Shown piece after piece: positions 28,781-37,166 of a stretch of DNA of 64,000 nucleotides. The stretch is from an uncultured Alphaproteobacteria bacterium. GTDB lineage: Bacteria; Pseudomonadota; Alphaproteobacteria; Rhizobiales; Aestuariivirgaceae. Every line of letters begins with the position of its first letter. Positions within the stretch are counted from its first letter, which is position 1. The DNA is taken from positions 115,414-179,413 of the forward strand of contig CALMWF010000041.1 in the NCBI GenBank assembly GCA_937873445.1, given 5' to 3'. The position numbers and the translations under genes were made by a program. Below the pieces are notes generated by a model that did not search any database, was not told where the DNA came from, and saw only the letters and a program-made list of their open reading frames with translations.

Positions 28781-29578
28781 ATGGCCAGACCGCGTTCCGC
28801 CGCCCATTCATCCGCCTCCTCATCTTCCACGCCGGACCGGAGCAGCCTGGCCAGGGCCGGCCATGAGCTGATGCGGGCCTTGTCGCCGCCCGGCCACTAT
28901 CTGCGACACACCGCGTCGGGCTGGCGCCTTCATGGTCCGCGTCACAGTCCCGATGCTCCTCAGGCGGCGGTGGATGACGCGCTGGTGGCCCGCCTGCTTG
29001 AAGTGGGAGTTCTGCTGCGCCGGGGCGGCGGCGAGGTGGTGCTGGCCCCGGCGGCGGGCCAGCCGCGCCTCAGCGAAACCGAAAGCCCGCTCGCCCGGCT
29101 TCACCTCCGCACCGGCAAGGATGGCATGCCCGCCATTGATGCCCAGCAGTTTGCCGCCGGCGAGCGCCTGCGCGCCGATTTCGAGCGCAGCCACATGCAG
29201 GCCCGTCTCACCTCATCGTGGGATGTGCCGACGCGCGGCAGCCGCGGTGGCAATGCCAGTGCTGATCTGAGCGATGGCGCCATTGCCGCGCGCCAGCGCC
29301 TCTATGCCGCCTTCGAGGCGGTGGGGCCGGAACTGTCCGGCATTCTCCATCAGGTGTGCTGCCTGGCGGCAGGCATGGAGCAGGCGGAGCGCGTGCTGGC
29401 CCTGCCGGGGCGCAGCGGCAAGGCGGTTCTGGCCATGGCCCTGACCCGGCTGGCGCGTCATTACGGCCTCATCAATCCGGCCCGACCCATTGCCCAGGCC
29501 GGCATTCGCCACTGGGCGCAGGAAGGTTCACGCCCGGTGGTCATGGACTATCACCGCACTGGTGCGGGCAACCGATAG
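28781..29578 (+). CDS. DUF6456 family protein (probable DNA-binding)
   Basis: A 265-residue protein. The N-terminus is Ser/Arg-rich, then comes a short winged-helix-like segment (residues 45-100), and the conserved C-terminal part spans about residues 115-250 (ESPLARLHLRTGKDGMPAIDAQQFAAGERLRADFERSHM region and LDRV-like SGILHQVCCLAAGMEQAERVLALPGRSGKAVLAMAL). This matches the DUF6456 family restricted to Rhizobiales and relatives, which ends in a helical region resembling a helix-turn-helix. A GGGAG site six bases upstream selects the ATG at 28781. It converges with sufE. Confidence 0.8.
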   Translation: MARPRSAAHSSASSSSTPDRSSLARAGHELMRALSPPGHYLRHTASGWRLHGPRHSPDAPQAAVDDALVARLLEVGVLLRRGGGEVVLAPAAGQPRLSETESPLARLHLRTGKDGMPAIDAQQFAAGERLRADFERSHMQARLTSSWDVPTRGSRGGNASADLSDGAIAARQRLYAAFEAVGPELSGILHQVCCLAAGMEQAERVLALPGRSGKAVLAMALTRLARHYGLINPARPIAQAGIRHWAQEGSRPVVMDYHRTGAGNR

Positions 29579-29585
29579 GCCGCCC

Positions 29586-30017
29586 TCAGGCCGCACCCTC
29601 GGCCAGCCGCCGCGCATCGGCCTTGATCCGCGCCACCATGGCCATAAGCCCGTTGGCCCGCTGCGGCGTCAGATGCCCGGACAGGCCGAGGCGGTCGAAG
29701 ATGGCGCGGGCGTCAATGGCCTCGATGTCGCTGAGCCTGCGGCCATCGAAGATCATCAGCGCTATGGCCACCAGGCCCTTGACGATGAGGGCATCACTGT
29801 CGCCCTGAAGGCGCAGCACAAGGCCCTGTGGTCCTGTTTCCACCCGTTCCGCCAGCCACACCTGGCTCATGCATCCTGCCACCTTGTTGGCGGCGGTGCG
29901 GCTCTCCTCCGGGAAGGGCGGCAGGCCGCGGCCCAGTTCGATGACATGGCGGTAGCGCTCCTCCCAGTCATCGATCACCTCGAAATCATCCATCAGCTGT
30001 TGCAGGCGGTCAGACAC
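29586..30017 (-). CDS. sufE: SufE family cysteine desulfurase activator
   Basis: A 143-residue protein with the SufE fold landmarks: DDFEVIDDWEERYRHVIELG at the N-terminus, the persulfide-accepting cysteine in NKVAGCMSQVWL, and LVAIALMIFDGR. It takes sulfur from SufS-type desulfurases for Fe-S cluster assembly in the cytoplasm. The start is a GTG at 30017 with GGAG seven bases upstream; the frame runs further upstream but has no family sequence there. The rest of a suf operon is not in this window. Confidence 0.92.
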   Translation of the reverse strand: MSDRLQQLMDDFEVIDDWEERYRHVIELGRGLPPFPEESRTAANKVAGCMSQVWLAERVETGPQGLVLRLQGDSDALIVKGLVAIALMIFDGRRLSDIEAIDARAIFDRLGLSGHLTPQRANGLMAMVARIKADARRLAEGAA

Positions 30018-30078
30018 AATCCATCTCCGGAAATCATGCCCACTGGTTACGCCACCCCTGTAGCCAAGAAAAGCGCCG

Positions 30079-30115
30079 AAAAAAAAGCGCCCTGTCCGCA
30101 GGGGGGGCAGGGCGC
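30079..30115 (-). terminator. Rho-independent terminator after the DUF5330 gene
   Basis: On the minus strand GCGCCCTG and CAGGGCGC form a perfect 8-bp stem around a 13-nt loop, followed by a run of eight T. It begins about 20 bp after the DUF5330 stop and precedes sufE. Confidence 0.85.
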
Positions 30116-30135
30116 AGGGCAACCGGGGGACCGGT

Positions 30136-30561
30136 CTAGCTTCTGGCGGCACCCAGGGGAGAGCGCCACTCAGGAATAAGATCTTCCAGATGCAGCGTGT
30201 TCTGGCTGACACGCTGTGCCGCGGGCCGGGGCGCGGTGGCTCCGGTGGTGATGGGATCGCTGTGGGCCTCGCGAGAGCGGGTGGGGCGCGGTGCGCCGCT
30301 GGAGTCACTGGCCCATTCATAGATCAGGCGGGCGGCATATTTTGCCTTGCGCTCCAGTTGCCGCAGCACATGGCCGGTGGTGTCGCACACGGCAGGCTGG
30401 CGGCCGCAGAAGCCGCGTGCATCGCCCACCGCATCGGCGGCGGCGGCAGCCACGGCAAAGCCGGATGGTCCCGGCTGTTTGCCTGCCGCGCCATCCTCCG
30501 GCGGACTGGGCAGCAGAACCGCCAGTCCACAGAGCACGATGCTGGTGCGAATAATCTTCAT
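30136..30561 (-). CDS. DUF5330 family small exported protein
   Basis: A 141-residue protein with a short N-terminal signal or anchor (KIIRTSIVLCGLAVLLPSP), then the family-type segment AAAADAVGDARGFCGRQPAVCDTT with two conserved cysteines and ERKAKYAARLIYEW. The C-terminal third is low-complexity and Thr/Pro/Arg-rich. The family is rhizobial and of unknown function. An AAGGGGA ribosome site supports the ATG at 30561. It is divergent from the peptidoglycan-binding gene and closed by its own terminator. Confidence 0.75.
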   Translation of the reverse strand: MKIIRTSIVLCGLAVLLPSPPEDGAAGKQPGPSGFAVAAAAADAVGDARGFCGRQPAVCDTTGHVLRQLERKAKYAARLIYEWASDSSGAPRPTRSREAHSDPITTGATAPRPAAQRVSQNTLHLEDLIPEWRSPLGAARS

Positions 30562-30663
30562 ACCTATCCCCTTCGCCCGTGGTTCTAGCAGCAATGATTT
30601 GCCCGGCGGTTCACCGGCGCTTTGGCATTTGAATCGCATTTTCGGCAAACTGGAAAAGCCCTG

Positions 30664-30680
30664 TTCAGCCCTGCTTAACC
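30664..30680 (+). promoter_or_regulatory. CtrA-like box upstream of the peptidoglycan-binding gene
   Basis: TTCA-N7-TTAACC lies about 90 bp upstream of the peptidoglycan-binding gene start; a further TTAACC half-site is at 30699-30704. The match to TTAA-N7-TTAACC has one change. Confidence 0.35.
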
Positions 30681-30766
30681 AGCGTCGGAAAGGTTCTGTT
30701 AACCAGCCCCAAGGCACAGTGACAGCCACAATGGGGCGGTGTCTTTGCCGCCCGGGATGGGATTCG

Positions 30767-31462
30767 ATGAAGCGCAGCACCATGCCGGACAAGGGCCACC
30801 GCCACAGGGGGGCGGGGGCGGCTTTCCTGCTCACGGTCACCGTGTCACTCAGCGCCCTCATTGCCTGGAATGCCCTCATCGGTCAGGCCGGGCAGGGGCC
30901 GGGAACCCTGCTGGCGCGCGACGTTCCGGCCGGAGCCTCAACCCATGTGGAGGTGGTGGCCAAGACCGATGGCCAGACCACCATCACATTGCGCTATGAT
31001 CCGCAGGTTGAAGCCGTGCAGCGCGCCCTGAAGCAGGCGGGCTATTACACCGGAACCGTGGACGGCGTGGAAGGTGCCCGCACCCGCGAGGCCGTGCTGG
31101 CCTGGCAGCGGGCCACCGGCGCGGCCGAAACCGGCACCATTGACGGGGCACTGCTTGACCACATCCGCTTTACCCAGCAGGTGGCCGCCGCCGCCCAGGC
31201 CACCAACAGCATAACCCCGCCCGAACCCGCATCCGCAACACCGGACAATGCCGCGCGCCTGACCGAGACGGCGCGCATCATGAAGGTGCAGGCCGATCTT
31301 GCCGCCCTGGGCTATGAGGTGGGTGAACCCGATGGCACGCTGTCCGCCGACACCCGTGCCGCCATTCTGAAATTTGAAATGGACCGCGGCCTTGCCATGG
31401 ATGGCGCGGTGAGCGAGGCGCTGCTGGCGGAGCTGGCCAGGTCTGCTGCCGCAGCCCCGTGA
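30767..31462 (+). CDS. Membrane-anchored protein with two peptidoglycan-binding domains
   Basis: A 231-residue protein with one N-terminal transmembrane segment (about residues 16-38) and two PG_binding_1 modules (about residues 70-125 and 165-225), each with the VQRALKQAGYYTGTVDG / LAALGYEVGEPDG pattern. The rest is periplasmic. It probably tethers to or senses murein; no enzyme domain is present. ATG at 30767 follows GGGATGGGA and is preferred, with ATG at 30782 possible. Its TGA overlaps the GTG start of the DUF1491 gene. Confidence 0.85.
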   Translation: MKRSTMPDKGHRHRGAGAAFLLTVTVSLSALIAWNALIGQAGQGPGTLLARDVPAGASTHVEVVAKTDGQTTITLRYDPQVEAVQRALKQAGYYTGTVDGVEGARTREAVLAWQRATGAAETGTIDGALLDHIRFTQQVAAAAQATNSITPPEPASATPDNAARLTETARIMKVQADLAALGYEVGEPDGTLSADTRAAILKFEMDRGLAMDGAVSEALLAELARSAAAAP

Positions 31463-31803
31463 TCCCCCGCCTCAGAACCGACATCTGGGTGCAGGCCCTG
31501 CTGCGCCGCAATGCCGCGGCGGGCCGCTTCGGTGCGGTCATTCACAAGGGCGCTGCCGAGGCCGGTGCGGTCTATGTCATCATCAATCACCTGGACGGCA
31601 CGCTGGACCTTCTGGGGCCGCCGCCCGGCCCCGCCCATGACGAGGCGGGAGACCGCCGTTTCCGCCGCGAAATTGCGCCCCCGGCAACGCAGGCCCAGAT
31701 TGATGCGGCCATGGCCAGAAAGCGCCGCATCGATCCCGATCTCTGGCTGGTGGAAATCGAGGATCGCGAGGGCTGCGGCGGCCTTGCACCGGACCATGAT
31801 TGA
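31459..31803 (+). CDS. DUF1491 family protein
   Basis: A 114-residue soluble protein that begins RLRTDIWVQALLRRN and ends with PDLWLVEIEDREG, both typical of DUF1491, an alphaproteobacterial family of unknown function. It starts at GTG overlapping the stop of the peptidoglycan-binding gene by 4 nt, a linkage found widely in Rhizobiales, so a role in envelope or cell-cycle processes is plausible but not shown. Confidence 0.88.
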   Translation: MIPRLRTDIWVQALLRRNAAAGRFGAVIHKGAAEAGAVYVIINHLDGTLDLLGPPPGPAHDEAGDRRFRREIAPPATQAQIDAAMARKRRIDPDLWLVEIEDREGCGGLAPDHD

Positions 31804-31826
31804 CGGGCTGCAGCAGGCCTTCTGGC

Positions 31827-31845
31827 TTATCTGATTGTTAACCAT
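31827..31845 (+). promoter_or_regulatory. CtrA-like box upstream of a small basic protein gene
   Basis: TTAT-N7-TTAACCAT matches the CtrA consensus with one change in the first half. It lies 51 bp before the ATG at 31896. Confidence 0.4.
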
Positions 31846-31895
31846 GTTTCCGCTTTAGTGACCGTGGTTGAGGCCCATCGGCAAGCGAGGACGAG

Positions 31896-32099
31896 ATGAT
31901 GAGGTCAGTTATTGAGTTTCCCCTGGCGCTGGCGCGCTTGCGCTCGTCCGCGCCGTGCGGCCATCCGGCCGAGATCATCATATTTCCTGGTGTGCGCTTT
32001 GAACGCCTGCCCGATGACGCCATGCCGCGCCGGCCCGTCCGCCGCCGCCGCACCTCGCGTCAGATGCGCACCCTGCACCCCGAGAAGACCCATCCCTGA
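31896..32099 (+). CDS. Small basic hypothetical protein
   Basis: A 67-residue protein with a GCGAGGA ribosome site and an ATG at 31896. It has a short hydrophobic stretch (VIEFPLALARL), the segment AEIIIFPGVRFERLP and a strongly basic C-terminus (RRPVRRRRTSRQ). Short proteins with an IIIFPGVRxER core occur in Rhizobiales, but I cannot name a family. A CtrA-like box lies upstream. It could be a DNA- or RNA-binding accessory protein; function unknown. Confidence 0.55.
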   Translation: MMRSVIEFPLALARLRSSAPCGHPAEIIIFPGVRFERLPDDAMPRRPVRRRRTSRQMRTLHPEKTHP

Positions 32100-32117
32100 T
32101 CATATCGTCCGGTGGCG

Positions 32118-32690
32118 TCAGTTCGGCGCCACCGCGCCACAGCGGCTGGTGGCCATGGCTTTTTCCGCCTGCGGCCGCAGCAGCACATCATCCACCGGCG
32201 CCCACAGCACCGCAAGGCCGCGCTTCTGCGGTGTCAGCACCTGCCAGCCTGCCGCACTCACCGTATCCCGATCGCCGCCGCTGCCCAGCATCTGCTCAAT
32301 GAACGACGGCTGCGGCACGAAGCGCACCGTAATGTCGGCGCTGCCCGCCTGTTCATCGGTGAGGGAATAGAACTGCTTGCCGTCGCGGCCATAGCCGGTG
32401 AGCGTCCAGTAGCCGTAGGGCATGTGGGCCGTGAGCGCCACCGGCCCGTCGCCGACATTGTATTTGCACAGCACCACCACGCTGGAGGCGGGATAGGCCG
32501 GAAACAGCCGGCTTTGCGCCGAAGTCGGCAGAACAAATGCCTGATTGTCGGGAATGTCACGGGTTTCAGCCGCCAGGGCGCGCTGAAACAGCAGCGGCGG
32601 CGCAAACAGAACGTAGGAAATATAGCTGGCCACCGCCACCAGACCGGCCAGCGCCAGCCAGAATATCCGACCCCACCACAGCCGCTTCAT
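32118..32690 (-). CDS. DUF1254-type membrane-anchored protein
   Basis: A 190-residue protein with one N-terminal transmembrane helix (residues 9-30) and a periplasmic domain including VVVLCKYNVGDGPVALTAHMP and YWTLTGYGRDGKQFYSLTD. This is the short rhizobial form of DUF1254. It is paired with a DUF1214-type gene immediately upstream, as in other Rhizobiales where the two domains of one larger family are split into two small anchored proteins. Function unknown. Confidence 0.8.
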   Translation of the reverse strand: MKRLWWGRIFWLALAGLVAVASYISYVLFAPPLLFQRALAAETRDIPDNQAFVLPTSAQSRLFPAYPASSVVVLCKYNVGDGPVALTAHMPYGYWTLTGYGRDGKQFYSLTDEQAGSADITVRFVPQPSFIEQMLGSGGDRDTVSAAGWQVLTPQKRGLAVLWAPVDDVLLRPQAEKAMATSRCGAVAPN

Positions 32691-32691
32691 C

Positions 32692-33240
32692 TCAGCAGCC
32701 CTCTTGCTTCAGGCTGGGCAATTGCAGCGGCAGGCCCTCCTGTGGCGAACCGGCCATGAAATAGATGCTGTAGCGGCCTTCGCTGGAAGGCCTCAGCCAG
32801 TTGCCGGGCTGGGCGCGCCGGGCAATGCGCACCACCAGGCTGCCGTCTGCCCCGGTCACAGCACCGGGGGCCGCCAGCACCGGCTGGCCCGCAACGAGGT
32901 TGCCATTATCATCGGCAAGCGCCAGGCTCCACCAGCGCAGGCCGCTCACCTCGCCCTTCACCACCACCACGCAGCTGCCGCTGAGGGCATTGCCGTCATC
33001 GTCGCGGTTGCGGAAGAAGCTGCGGGCATGGGCCGCAGCCGGTGGCACCGTGCCGGCGCTGAGAAAGAAACCCGCAGCATAGGAAGCGGTAACCGGCTGG
33101 CCCGCGAGCCGCCATTCCCGCCAGCCGGGATTGCCCACCACCGTGGAACTGCCGGACGAGTAAAGGCTCCACGATGCCGTCACCAGACCAAGCCCCAGGC
33201 CGGTGGCAAGGGCAGTGAGGGCAAAGGCCGCAGCGCGCAT
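32692..33240 (-). CDS. DUF1214-type membrane-anchored protein
   Basis: A 182-residue protein with an N-terminal membrane segment, YAAGFFLSAGTVPP, GSCVVVVKGEVSGLRWWSLALADDNGNLV and VRIARRAQPGNWLRPS near the end, matching DUF1214. Its stop is 1 nt from the DUF1254-type start, indicating one operon, and it lies 12 bp downstream of the penicillin-binding protein gene, so all three may be co-transcribed. A role in envelope biology is inferred from that context only. Confidence 0.82.
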   Translation of the reverse strand: MRAAAFALTALATGLGLGLVTASWSLYSSGSSTVVGNPGWREWRLAGQPVTASYAAGFFLSAGTVPPAAAHARSFFRNRDDDGNALSGSCVVVVKGEVSGLRWWSLALADDNGNLVAGQPVLAAPGAVTGADGSLVVRIARRAQPGNWLRPSSEGRYSIYFMAGSPQEGLPLQLPSLKQEGC

Positions 33241-33252
33241 GGGGGGTGAACC

Positions 33253-35538
33253 TCAGAAATTGAACAGCGTGCGCTTCTTGCGCGGGGAGGAGGGTTTCGC
33301 CGGGCCGAACAGGCTGTCGAAGAAACTCTTTTTCTTTTTTGCATTGGTATTGGGTTGCGGCAGCACCAGGGTCTTGGATGACTGTGCGGGCGGCGACACC
33401 ACCGTCACCTTGCCGGGATCGTTTCTGCCCGCCGGTGCAACCACCGTCACCTTGGGCTTTTCAAACAGCGAGAACATGCCCTTCAGCACATCTTCGGCCT
33501 GATCGCCCGACTGGCCTTCAGCGCTTGCTGCCGCATCATCAACCGCTTCCGCCGAGCCATCGGCCGCTGCCACCGTGTAGCTGGCGTCCAGCGGAATGCC
33601 GGCCAGCCCGGCAGGCGTCAGCCCCTGTTCGGCCACCTCCATGATGCGCTTCCAGATCGGCGCGGGGATGAGACCGCCCGTCACCTTGTTCATCGGCGTG
33701 AAATCGTCGTTGCCCACCCACACCCCGGTGACGTGATGGGCAGTGAAGCCGATGAACCAGGCATCACGGTAGCTCTGGTTGGTGCCGGTCTTGCCGCCCT
33801 GGGGCGCAAAGCCCAGATCGGCACGGCGCGCCGTGCCCTGTTTCACCACCGCGCTCAGCATGGTGTTGAGATCGGCCACCGTTTTTTCATCAATGGTCTG
33901 AACGGCGGCGGGCGCCGTGCTGGCGCGGTTATAGACCAGGTCGCCATTGGGCTTGCGGATTTCCAGAACGGCATAGGGTTTGGTCATCTTGCCGCCGGCG
34001 GCGAAGGTGGCATAGCCGTGCGTCAGATCCATGAGGGTCAGCGCCGAAGTGCCCAGCACCATGGGCGCCCAGCTTTCCAGTTCGCCCTCAATGCCTGCCG
34101 CCCGCGCCGCGCTGTGAATGGCCTTCATGCCCACATCCTTCAGGATGCGCACCGGCACCGAATTATAGGAATGCGCAATGGCGCTGGTCAGGCTGACGCG
34201 CCCGGCATAGCCGCCCGAATAATTGCGCGGCGCCCAGTTGCCATAGGACACCGGCCCGTCGAGCACGATGGTGGTGGGCTTGTAGCCGTTTTGCAACGCC
34301 GCCAGATAGACGAAGGGCTTGAACGACGAGCCCGACTGGCGCTGGGCATCGGTGGCGCGGTTGAACTGGCTGTCGGCATAATTGCGCCCGCCGACGATGG
34401 CCTCCACCGCGCCCTCGGGCGTCATGGTGACGGAGGCCGCCTGGCTGAAGTTGTTGGGGGGCCCTTCCACATCCACCGCCTCATTCAGGATTTTCTGGGC
34501 CGCAGCCTGAATGGGGCGGTTGAAGGTGGTTTTCACCTCCAGCACGAAGTCGCCGGTAATGTGGTTCTGCTCCAGCACATCCAGCGTGTCGCGATAGGCC
34601 CAGTCGAGGAACCAGTCCGGGCTGTCGGTCATGTCCTGCACCACCGTGGTGACCGGGGTGCGCTGGGCCTGCAGCAGTTCGCCCTGGGTGATGAAGCCGG
34701 CATCAAGCATGCGGTAGAGCACCACGCTGGAGCGGGCGCGGGCCGCATCCATGTTCTGGTGCGGCGCATAGGAGGTGGGGGCCTTGAACAGCCCGGCGAT
34801 GATGGCCGCCTCCGCCAGGTTGATGTCGCGCACCGACTTGCCGAAATAGAACTGCGACGCCGCCTCCACCCCATAGGCGCCGCCGCCGAGGTAGGAGCGG
34901 TCGAGATAGAGCTTGAGGATCTGTTCCTTGGACAGGCGGGCCTCGATCCACAGCGACAGGAAGGCCTCATGCACCTTGCGCCGGATGGTGCGCTCCGGCG
35001 ACAGGAACAGGTTCTTGGCCACCTGCTGGGTGATGGATGAACCGCCCTGGGTGGAACCATCACCGCGCGCATTATGCACCACCGCGCGCACGGTGCCGAT
35101 CACGTCAACGCCGAAGTGGTCGAAGAAGCGCGCATCCTCGGTGGCCAGCACCGCCTGAATGAGACGCGGCGGAATATCCTCCAGCGGAATGGCGTCGTCC
35201 TGGCGGATGCCGCGCCGGCCGATGACAATGCCGTCGCCATCGGTGAAGGTGATGGCATAGTCGCGGCCGCGGTTCCACACGTCACCCGTGCCGGAGAAGG
35301 GCGGCAGGGCATAGGCCAGAAGCAGAAAGGCGAAGGCCGTGCCCAGCGTGCCCATGTCGTCCAGCACGTCAATGATCAGCCGCCACGGCCCCCGCACCCG
35401 GAAATGTTCGAGGAAGGAGGCATAGGCCGACCAGCCGCGCTTCAGCCCGTCCCAGGCTTCGAACACGGCGGTGGAGACCCGCGAGTCGAAGCGCCAGAAC
35501 GCACGGTAGAAGGGATTGCGGGTGGGAAGTTCGGACAA
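33253..35538 (-). CDS. Class A penicillin-binding protein (PBP1A type), bifunctional
   Basis: A 761-residue inner-membrane enzyme with a cytoplasmic N-terminus and a membrane helix near residues 65-85. The GT51 glycosyltransferase has the catalytic glutamate in [12 protein letters not shown], then [12 protein letters not shown] and [13 protein letters not shown]. The transpeptidase has SxxK in [11 protein letters not shown], SxN in HSYNS and KTGT in [14 protein letters not shown]. The C-terminal 110 residues are a Pro/Lys-rich tail ending in [15 protein letters not shown]. It polymerises and cross-links murein. Start at 35538 gives the expected N-terminal anchor. Confidence 0.93.
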   Translation of the reverse strand: MSELPTRNPFYRAFWRFDSRVSTAVFEAWDGLKRGWSAYASFLEHFRVRGPWRLIIDVLDDMGTLGTAFAFLLLAYALPPFSGTGDVWNRGRDYAITFTDGDGIVIGRRGIRQDDAIPLEDIPPRLIQAVLATEDARFFDHFGVDVIGTVRAVVHNARGDGSTQGGSSITQQVAKNLFLSPERTIRRKVHEAFLSLWIEARLSKEQILKLYLDRSYLGGGAYGVEAASQFYFGKSVRDINLAEAAIIAGLFKAPTSYAPHQNMDAARARSSVVLYRMLDAGFITQGELLQAQRTPVTTVVQDMTDSPDWFLDWAYRDTLDVLEQNHITGDFVLEVKTTFNRPIQAAAQKILNEAVDVEGPPNNFSQAASVTMTPEGAVEAIVGGRNYADSQFNRATDAQRQSGSSFKPFVYLAALQNGYKPTTIVLDGPVSYGNWAPRNYSGGYAGRVSLTSAIAHSYNSVPVRILKDVGMKAIHSAARAAGIEGELESWAPMVLGTSALTLMDLTHGYATFAAGGKMTKPYAVLEIRKPNGDLVYNRASTAPAAVQTIDEKTVADLNTMLSAVVKQGTARRADLGFAPQGGKTGTNQSYRDAWFIGFTAHHVTGVWVGNDDFTPMNKVTGGLIPAPIWKRIMEVAEQGLTPAGLAGIPLDASYTVAAADGSAEAVDDAAASAEGQSGDQAEDVLKGMFSLFEKPKVTVVAPAGRNDPGKVTVVSPPAQSSKTLVLPQPNTNAKKKKSFFDSLFGPAKPSSPRKKRTLFNF

Positions 35539-35643
35539 GGGTTCGGGCCTGTGCTGCTGGGACAGGGATTAACGGGATTGCGCGCGCCCCGCAAGATAAG
35601 CCGTGATCGTGGCAAAATAAGGCGGCGGGTGCTATGGGACGCC

Positions 35644-36111
35644 ATGGACCGCAAAGCCCCCTTCTGGGACACGAAAAGCCTCGACGAAATGACGCCGGAG
35701 GAATGGGAGAGCCTGTGTGACGGCTGCGGCCGCTGCTGCCTGAACAAGCTGGAGGACGAGGACACGGGGGAGTTTCTCTACACCCGCGCGGCCTGCAGGC
35801 TGCTCGACCTCAAGACCTGCCGCTGCCGCGACTACGCCAACCGGCAGGCCCAGGTTTCGGACTGCGTGGCGCTGACACCCGCCGCCGTGCGCAGTCTGGG
35901 CTGGCTGCCGGAAACCTGTGCCTATCGCCGCCTGAAGGAGGGCCGGGGCCTGGCCTGGTGGCACCCGCTGGTGTCGGGCCGGCCGGACAGCGTGTTCGAG
36001 GCCGGCATTGCCGTCAATCACGGGGCCTATTCCGAGGAGGGCATTGCAGTCGATGATCTGCTCGATCATCTGTGGCGCCTGCCCAAGGCGCGGCGCAAGC
36101 CCAGGCCGTGA
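35644..36111 (+). CDS. YcgN-type cysteine-cluster protein (UPF0260)
   Basis: A 155-residue protein with the cysteine cluster [18 protein letters not shown], then [17 protein letters not shown] and VSDCVALT, matching the YcgN/UPF0260 (CxxCxxCC) family, probably a metal- or Fe-S-binding protein of unknown role. It begins [21 protein letters not shown] as in family members. ATG at 35644 is chosen because that is where the family sequence starts; the long open frame upstream is antisense to the penicillin-binding protein gene. It abuts fdsD head to tail in opposite orientation. Confidence 0.9.
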   Translation: MDRKAPFWDTKSLDEMTPEEWESLCDGCGRCCLNKLEDEDTGEFLYTRAACRLLDLKTCRCRDYANRQAQVSDCVALTPAAVRSLGWLPETCAYRRLKEGRGLAWWHPLVSGRPDSVFEAGIAVNHGAYSEEGIAVDDLLDHLWRLPKARRKPRP

Positions 36112-36345
36112 TCAGGCCGGGCGGTTTATCTTCACCGCGGCCGCCAGCACAATCGGGCTGAGACCAACGCCGCCTGCCGCCACATGGGCCAGCAGCCCGC
36201 GCCGCATCCGGCTTTCCCAATAGGCATTGATGTGGGTGGCGGTTTCCGCCGCCGCCTCGGCCTCGCCATAGGCCGAAAAGAATCCGGCAATCTGATTGGC
36301 CATGCGGGTCAGGGTTTCGGTTTCCGTTTCAAACGCCGCCGTCAC
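36112..36345 (-). CDS. fdsD: NAD-dependent formate dehydrogenase, delta subunit
   Basis: A 77-residue protein with TLTRMANQIAGFF at the N-terminus, EAAAETATHINAYWESRMRRGL and a C-terminal VKINR-type end, matching FdsD, a small subunit or accessory factor of soluble NAD-dependent formate dehydrogenases. It is the last gene of fdsGBA-fdhD-fdsD and overlaps the fdhD stop by 4 nt. Confidence 0.9.
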   Translation of the reverse strand: MTAAFETETETLTRMANQIAGFFSAYGEAEAAAETATHINAYWESRMRRGLLAHVAAGGVGLSPIVLAAAVKINRPA

Positions 36346-37166
36346 GGGGTTTCTCCGTCAAAGATCATCACGCCGGATTGGGCCAGGGCCGCCAGCCTGA
36401 CCCCGCTCTGCGCCGCCAGGTCCAGCGCCAGTGCCGTGGGCGCCGACACGGTGGCCAGCGCGCCGATGCCCGCCATGGCGCATTTCTGCACCAGTTCAAA
36501 GCTGCACCGGCTGGACATGAGAACAAAACCCTGGCGCCCGGCCGTGCCATCGCGGGCCAGCGCGCCGATCAGCTTGTCGAGGGCATTGTGGCGGCCCACA
36601 TCCTCGCGCGCCAGCCGGATGGTGCCATCGGGTGCGCACCAGGCGGCGGCATGAACAGTGCGGTTCACTTCCGCCATGGGCTGAAAGCGCGGCAGCGCCT
36701 CATAGGCGCGGGCCACCGCCTGAGGCAAAAGCTCCGTGGACGGAGGTTTGGCCTGGGGCAGGCGGATCACATCGGCCATGGCCGCAACCCCGCACAGGCC
36801 GCAGCCGCTGCGCCCCTCCAGGCCGCGTTTGGCCAGACGCGAGGGATCAAGCCGGTCTTCGGCAATGGCCAGTTCCACGGAAAAGCCCGCCCCCTCCGGC
36901 AGAATGAGCAGGCCGGTGATGTCGGAGGCGTCCTTCACCACCCCCTCGGTGAGGGCAAAGCCTGCGGCGAAATCCTCCAGATCCTGGGGGGTTGCCATCA
37001 TCACTGCGAAATTCTCGCCATTGATGACGAAGGCCACAGGCACCTCCTCCGGCACCTGCCAGGTGATGGCCTTGTCGCCCGACAGCGTGTGCAGCACCCC
37101 CCTGACCGGCACCGAGCAGGCGGGCTTGCGGCTGTGGGTGGTGAGGGGGGCGAGCTTGCGCGTCAT
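36342..37166 (-). CDS. fdhD: Formate dehydrogenase accessory sulfurtransferase FdhD
   Basis: A 274-residue protein with the functional cysteine pair in SGCGLCGVAA, the EDVGRHNALDKLIG signature and SSRCSFELVQKCA. FdhD passes sulfur from IscS-type desulfurase to the molybdenum cofactor of formate dehydrogenase, which is needed for activity. It is also called fdsC in this operon type. The ATG overlaps the fdsA stop by 4 nt. Confidence 0.94.
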   Translation of the reverse strand: MTRKLAPLTTHSRKPACSVPVRGVLHTLSGDKAITWQVPEEVPVAFVINGENFAVMMATPQDLEDFAAGFALTEGVVKDASDITGLLILPEGAGFSVELAIAEDRLDPSRLAKRGLEGRSGCGLCGVAAMADVIRLPQAKPPSTELLPQAVARAYEALPRFQPMAEVNRTVHAAAWCAPDGTIRLAREDVGRHNALDKLIGALARDGTAGRQGFVLMSSRCSFELVQKCAMAGIGALATVSAPTALALDLAAQSGVRLAALAQSGVMIFDGETP

